Positions 60,147 through 64,000 of a DNA stretch of 64,000 nucleotides are shown piece after piece. The notes under the pieces are model-generated. The model was not told the origin of the DNA and did not search any database. It saw only the letters and a list, made by a program, of their open reading frames with translations. The stretch is from Vicinamibacterales bacterium (GTDB lineage: Bacteria > Acidobacteriota > Vicinamibacteria > Vicinamibacterales > Fen-181): contig DASXVO010000038.1 of assembly GCA_036504215.1 (NCBI GenBank), positions 1 through 64,000 on the forward strand, in the 5' to 3' direction. Every line of letters starts with the position of its first letter. The stretch's first letter is position 1. The translations under genes were made by a program, and so were the position numbers.

Positions 60147-61241
60147 ATGCTACGCACCGCATTGATCGGATTCCCATCCTCGGGCAAGACGACGCTCTTC
60201 CAGCTGATGACGAGCCAGCACGAGGCCCCCAAGGGCGGCCACGGCAAGCTGGAGGCGGTCATCGGCGTCGCGCGGGTACCCGACGCCCGTGTCGCGCGGC
60301 TGGCCGAGCTGTACAAACCCAAGAAGACGACACCCGCCACGGTCGAGTTCGCGGATTTGGCGGGTCCAGGTCGCACCGGCGCGCAGGCCCTGCTCGACGT
60401 CGCGCCGTACCGGAACGCCGACGCGCTCGTCCACGTGATTCGGGCCTTCCGCGATCCGTCGGTGACGCATCACGCGGAGACGCTCAGTCCGGCCTTTGAC
60501 GCACAGGCGATGGAAGACGAACTTCTCCTCGCCGATCTCGCGGTGACCGAGAAGCGCCTGGAGCGGATCGAGCGCGACCTCAAGAAGGGCCGGACGCCGG
60601 AACTCGAACGCGAGCGTGCCCTGATCCTCCGCTGCAAGAGCTCGCTCGAAGAGGGTTTGCCGCTTCGCGGCGTGACGATGACCGACGACGAGCGGAAGCT
60701 GCTCCGCGGCTTCCAGTTCCTGTCGGCCAAGCCGTTGCTGCTCGTGATCAACATGGACGAAGCGGATACGAACCTGCTGGCCGACGGCGCCCGGGCCGCG
60801 GAGAGCGCCGGCCTCACGGCGTTTCTGTCCCGTGCCGGAACGCGTGCGGTTGCGGTCTGCGCGAAGATCGAACTGGAGATTGCCCAACTCGACGCCGCCG
60901 ATGCCCGGGCCTTTCTCGCCGACCTCGGCCTGGCCGAGCCTGGCGTCAATCGCGTCATCAGCACCACGTACGACCTGCTCGGCTACATCTCGTTTCTCAC
61001 CGCCGGGGAGGATGAGTGCCGGGCGTGGTCGATCCCGCGCGGCACGCCGGCCCAGTTGGCGGCCGCCGAGATTCACAGCGACATCGCACGCGGCTTCATC
61101 CGCGCCGAAGTCGTGCGCTTCGAACACCTCGTGGCCCGCGGGTCGCTGGCGATCTGCCGGGAGCACGGCGAGGTCCGCCTCGAGGGCAAGGAATACGTCG
61201 TCGAGGACGGTGACGTCATCAACTTCCGATTCGCGACCTAG
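60147..61241 (+). CDS. YchF/Obg-like P-loop NTPase, divergent form
   Basis: 364 residues, the YchF length. A P-loop domain, a coiled-coil insert (about 130-175) and a TGS-like C-terminal domain (ISFLTAGEDECRAWSIPRGT, IHSDIARGFIRAEVVRFEHL, EGKEYVVEDGDVINFRF) give the YchF layout. The P-loop is GFPSSGKTT rather than the usual NVGKST, the switch II region is DLAGPGRTG and the base motif is NMDE. YchF binds ATP and ribosomes and affects stress responses. The changes suggest a distinct subfamily. ATG 60147; divergent from mraZ and followed 2 nt later by a glycosyltransferase. Confidence 0.85.
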   Translation: MLRTALIGFPSSGKTTLFQLMTSQHEAPKGGHGKLEAVIGVARVPDARVARLAELYKPKKTTPATVEFADLAGPGRTGAQALLDVAPYRNADALVHVIRAFRDPSVTHHAETLSPAFDAQAMEDELLLADLAVTEKRLERIERDLKKGRTPELERERALILRCKSSLEEGLPLRGVTMTDDERKLLRGFQFLSAKPLLLVINMDEADTNLLADGARAAESAGLTAFLSRAGTRAVAVCAKIELEIAQLDAADARAFLADLGLAEPGVNRVISTTYDLLGYISFLTAGEDECRAWSIPRGTPAQLAAAEIHSDIARGFIRAEVVRFEHLVARGSLAICREHGEVRLEGKEYVVEDGDVINFRFAT

Positions 61242-61243
61242 CG

Positions 61244-62287
61244 ATGTCCATCCGCACGGTACTCGTGTGCGAGGCGCAGGTGCCGCTCGTCGAGGGCGGC
61301 GCCGAGAGCCTCGTTCGCCAACTCGTGCACCAGCTTCGGCTGCGTGGATACGTGGCCGGCCTCGTGTCGGTGCCGTTCAAGTGGTATCCCAAACAGGAAA
61401 TCCTGACGCACGCGGCGGCCTGGCGCCTGCTGGATCTGAGTGAGAGCGACGGCCGTCCAATCGACCTGGTGATCGGCACGAAGTTCCCGTCCTATTTCGC
61501 GCGCCACCCGAACAAGGTCACCTGGCTCGTTCATCAGTACCGCGCGGTGTACGAGTTGTGCGGGACACCGTACAGCGACATCGAGCTCACCGAACTCGAT
61601 CTCGGCCTGCGCGAGCGGATCTTCGGTCTCGATCGTGAGATGCTGCTCGAATCGCGGCGTATCTTCACGATCGCAAGAAACACGACCGCCCGGCTGGAGA
61701 AATACATCGGCATCTCGGCCCAGCCGCTCTACCATCCACCACGGCTCGCCGACCGTTTGCACGGTGGTCCTTTCGGAGACTACGTGCTCTCGGTCGGTCG
61801 GATCCAGGGGATCAAGCGCGTGGACATGGCCGTGCGTGCGATGCGGTTCGTCGACCCGCCGATTCGCCTCGTCGTGGTCGGCGAGGGCACCGAACGATCG
61901 AATGTCGAGCGCGTGGCCGGAGAATCGGGCGTGCTCGATCGCGTGCAGTTCCTCGGCAAACAGAGTGACGCGGAGTTGATCGACCTGTACGCCGGCGCCT
62001 TGGCAGTCATCTATCCGCCGTTCGACGAAGACTACGGCTACGTCACGCTCGAAGCGTTCCTCAGCGGGAAGCCCGTGATCACCGCCAGCGACTCGGGCGG
62101 CGTGCTGGAGTTCGTGGAAGACGGCGTCAACGGATGCGTCTGCGCTCCGGTGGATGAGGAGTTGGCACGCGCGATCAACACGCTCGCGGCCAGCCGTGCC
62201 CGCGCGGCGACGCTTGGCGCCGCCGGCCGCGAGCGGGCCGTCACCATCACGTGGGATCATGTGATCGAGGAACTGGTTGGCGGGTAG
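61244..62287 (+). CDS. Family 4 glycosyltransferase
   Basis: 347 residues, GT-B fold. VEGGAESLVRQLVHQLRLRG is the N-terminal acceptor-side motif. The nucleotide-sugar-binding half shows YVLSVGRIQGIKRVDMAVRA, LVVVGEGTE and the EX7E-type motif EDYGYVTLEAFLSGKPVITA. It probably builds lipopolysaccharide, capsule or glycan precursors; donor and acceptor are unknown. Starts 2 nt after the ychF-like gene. Confidence 0.9.
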   Translation: MSIRTVLVCEAQVPLVEGGAESLVRQLVHQLRLRGYVAGLVSVPFKWYPKQEILTHAAAWRLLDLSESDGRPIDLVIGTKFPSYFARHPNKVTWLVHQYRAVYELCGTPYSDIELTELDLGLRERIFGLDREMLLESRRIFTIARNTTARLEKYIGISAQPLYHPPRLADRLHGGPFGDYVLSVGRIQGIKRVDMAVRAMRFVDPPIRLVVVGEGTERSNVERVAGESGVLDRVQFLGKQSDAELIDLYAGALAVIYPPFDEDYGYVTLEAFLSGKPVITASDSGGVLEFVEDGVNGCVCAPVDEELARAINTLAASRARAATLGAAGRERAVTITWDHVIEELVGG

Positions 62288-62338
62288 ACCAGGGCTGGGC
62301 AGCCAGTCAGGCGGCGGACTCAGACAGCAGGAGAGCCA

Positions 62339-63199
62339 GTGGCGGCACCACAGCAGACTTCCGTCGTCATTCCCGCATTCAACGAGGCCGCTGGTATCGG
62401 CGACGTCGTGGCCGGGCTGCGACGGGAGGCCGAGTGGCACGAGATTCTGGTGATCGACGACGGATCGCGGGACGACACGGCCCGGGTGGCTGCCGACGCC
62501 GGCGCTCGCGTGGTTCGTCACCCGTACAACAAGGGAAACGGCGCCTCGGTGAAGAGCGGGATCCGGACGGCAACCGGCGAGTACATCCTGATCATCGACG
62601 CGGATGGCCAGCACCAGCCGGCGGACGCGACCCGCCTCGTGTCGCGGCTGGACGAGTACGACCTCGTGATCGGCGCGCGTGCCCACTCGACGCAGGCCAC
62701 ACTCGCCAGGCGCATGGGGAATCATCTGCTCAACGCGCTGGCCAGCTACCTCACGGGCCGGGCGATCCCCGATCTCACGTCGGGTTTCCGCGCCGCCCGG
62801 CGCCGGCACCTGCGCGAGTTCCTCCATCTGCTGCCCAACCAGTTCTCGACGCCGACGACCACAACCCTCGCGTTCTTGAAGGCGGGATACAACGTGCAGT
62901 TCGAGCCGGTCGAGGCGCGGCCCCGGATCGGACACTCGAAGATTCGGCTGCTCCGCGACGGCGTGAAGTTCCTGCTGATTGTCCTGAAGGTCGTCACGAT
63001 CTTCAGCCCGTGGCGCATCTTCCTTCCCGTCAGCCTGGCGGCCTTCTTCCTGGGCGGCGCGTACGCGGTGTGGACTGTCGCCACGCAATCGCACGTCACC
63101 AACTCCTCGGTGCTGCTGATCACGCTCGGCGTCATCGTGTTTCTGATGGGGCTGGTCTCCGAGCAGATCGCCTCGCTGCACTTCGAAAGACGGGAATAG
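62339..63199 (+). CDS. Family 2 glycosyltransferase with C-terminal membrane helices
   Basis: 286 residues. GT-A motifs: SVVIPAFNEAAGIGDVVAGL, VIDDGSRDDT, HPYNKGNGASVKSG and IIDADGQHQPADATR. Two C-terminal helices (FLPVSLAAFFLGGAYAVWTV and VLLITLGVIVFLMGLV) suggest a dolichyl-phosphate-mannose-synthase or GtrB-like enzyme that loads a sugar onto a polyprenyl phosphate. GTG start with AGGAGA upstream. Confidence 0.9.
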   Translation: MAAPQQTSVVIPAFNEAAGIGDVVAGLRREAEWHEILVIDDGSRDDTARVAADAGARVVRHPYNKGNGASVKSGIRTATGEYILIIDADGQHQPADATRLVSRLDEYDLVIGARAHSTQATLARRMGNHLLNALASYLTGRAIPDLTSGFRAARRRHLREFLHLLPNQFSTPTTTTLAFLKAGYNVQFEPVEARPRIGHSKIRLLRDGVKFLLIVLKVVTIFSPWRIFLPVSLAAFFLGGAYAVWTVATQSHVTNSSVLLITLGVIVFLMGLVSEQIASLHFERRE

Positions 63200-63287
63200 C
63201 AGGGGTTCCGGCGGTCGCGCAGAATGGCCCGATGCATCTGCTTGCCCTTCAAGTGACGCCCGTGCTATGGTTTAGCGCCTTCGTACC

Positions 63288-64000
63288 ATGTCGTCTCCAC
63301 TCGAGAACACGCCTGTCGGGCTGACGGTCTTCTTTCCCGCCTACAACGACAGCGGCACCATCGCAAGCCTGGTGATCGCTGCCGTGCAGACGGCCGCCCG
63401 ACTCACGCCCGATTTCGAGGTGCTGGTCATCAACGACGGCAGCACCGATGCCACCGCCGAGATCATCGACGAGTTGGCGCGGCTCTACCCGCAGGTCCGG
63501 GCGATTCACCATGACCGCAACCGCGGGTACGGCGGGGCGCTGCGGACCGGGTTCGGGTCGGCGACGAAGGATTTGATCTTCTACACCGACGGGGACGCAC
63601 AGTACGACCCCCGCGAAATGGCCCGGCTCTGGGAGAGGATGTCGGATTCGGTGGATCTCGTGAACGGCTACAAGATCAGCCGATCCGACCCCCTGCACCG
63701 GATCCTCATCGGCCGGTGCTACCACTATACGGTCAAGCTGCTGTTCGGGCTGCGCGTGCGGGACGTGGACTGTGACTTCAGGCTGATGCGACGCACCATC
63801 TTCGAGCGCGTCCACCTCGAGAAGTCGAGCGGGGTGATTTGCCTCGAGATGATGAAGAAGATCACCGACGCGGGCTTCCGCGTCGTCGAGGTCCCGGTGC
63901 ACCACTACCACCGCGCGTACGGCAAGTCACAGTTCTTCAACTTCGGCCGCATCGCACGCACGGCAGTCGATGTCTTCCGGCTCTGGTGGGCGCTCGTCGT
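63288..64000 (+). CDS. Family 2 glycosyltransferase, truncated by the window edge
   Basis: At least 237 residues, open at the window end. GT-A motifs: TVFFPAYNDSGTIASLVIAA, VINDGSTDAT, HHDRNRGYGGALRTGFG and FYTDGDAQYDPREM. VRDVDCDFRLMRR and VHHYHRAYGKSQFF are typical of polyprenyl-phosphate hexose transferases. ATG 63288; a possible promoter TTGCCC-18-TATGGT lies at 63242-63271. It is a paralogue of the preceding gene rather than a duplicate. Confidence 0.88.
   Translation, partial: MSSPLENTPVGLTVFFPAYNDSGTIASLVIAAVQTAARLTPDFEVLVINDGSTDATAEIIDELARLYPQVRAIHHDRNRGYGGALRTGFGSATKDLIFYTDGDAQYDPREMARLWERMSDSVDLVNGYKISRSDPLHRILIGRCYHYTVKLLFGLRVRDVDCDFRLMRRTIFERVHLEKSSGVICLEMMKKITDAGFRVVEVPVHHYHRAYGKSQFFNFGRIARTAVDVFRLWWALV

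Overview
The window is a high-GC bacterial chromosome segment (roughly two-thirds G+C by eye) packed with housekeeping genes. I see no insertion sequence, prophage, CRISPR array or rRNA. A BlaI/M56 signalling pair, a beta-propeller hybrid histidine kinase, a mutS2-dnaG-rpoD block, a DAP-type MurE and a large division/cell-wall (dcw) cluster fit a Gram-negative-type environmental bacterium. The overall style resembles Acidobacteriota (Vicinamibacteria-like); that placement is inference, since no rRNA is present.

Layout. 1-6.5 kb: the tail of an unknown gene, a hybrid sensor kinase, then a convergent blaI-M56 peptidase operon with a clear promoter/operator. 6.5-11.5 kb: a 41-bp tandem repeat, a secreted GH27 alpha-galactosidase, thiC behind a TPP riboswitch, an unresolved stretch, and an RlmI-type methyltransferase divergent from rpiB. 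11.5-19.6 kb: rpiB, a DinG-type helicase, a secreted TPR protein, a YggS-type PLP protein, a DivIVA-domain protein, hutI, and several small unknown proteins including a 57-residue zinc-knuckle protein. 19.7-26.4 kb (minus strand): a compact seven-gene block (poly-gamma-glutamate-system-type protein, DUF6305-like protein, DctM-like permease, 57-residue membrane protein, AstE-like metallohydrolase, C69 dipeptidase, NUDIX hydrolase). This is the best candidate for an undescribed system. 26.5-31.4 kb: a YdeI-like protein, lepB, lepA and a processive glycosyltransferase. 31.5-38.5 kb: larB, mutS2, dnaG and rpoD. 38.5-43.7 kb: a repeat-flanked tRNA with CAT anticodon, a zinc-ribbon protein, RNase H, pgeF, acpS, a small unknown and a radical-SAM protein.

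43.9-59.9 kb is the dcw cluster on the minus strand, transcribed mraZ-rsmH-ftsL-ftsI-murE-murF-mraY-murD-ftsW-murC-ftsQ-ftsA-ftsZ. murG and murB are missing from their usual places. mraZ has a consensus-like promoter followed by three GTGG boxes at exact 10-bp spacing, the expected MraZ operator. 60.1-64 kb: a divergent YchF-like P-loop protein with altered motifs, then three glycosyltransferases, the last cut by the window edge.

Two themes cut across the window. Several promoters place the -10 box only 6-13 nt from the start codon (blaI, rpiB, lepA), suggesting leaderless or near-leaderless mRNAs. Intergenic gaps also carry short, distinct inverted or tandem repeat families (6.56, 21.9/25.4, 29.7, 38.5 and 50.5 kb).
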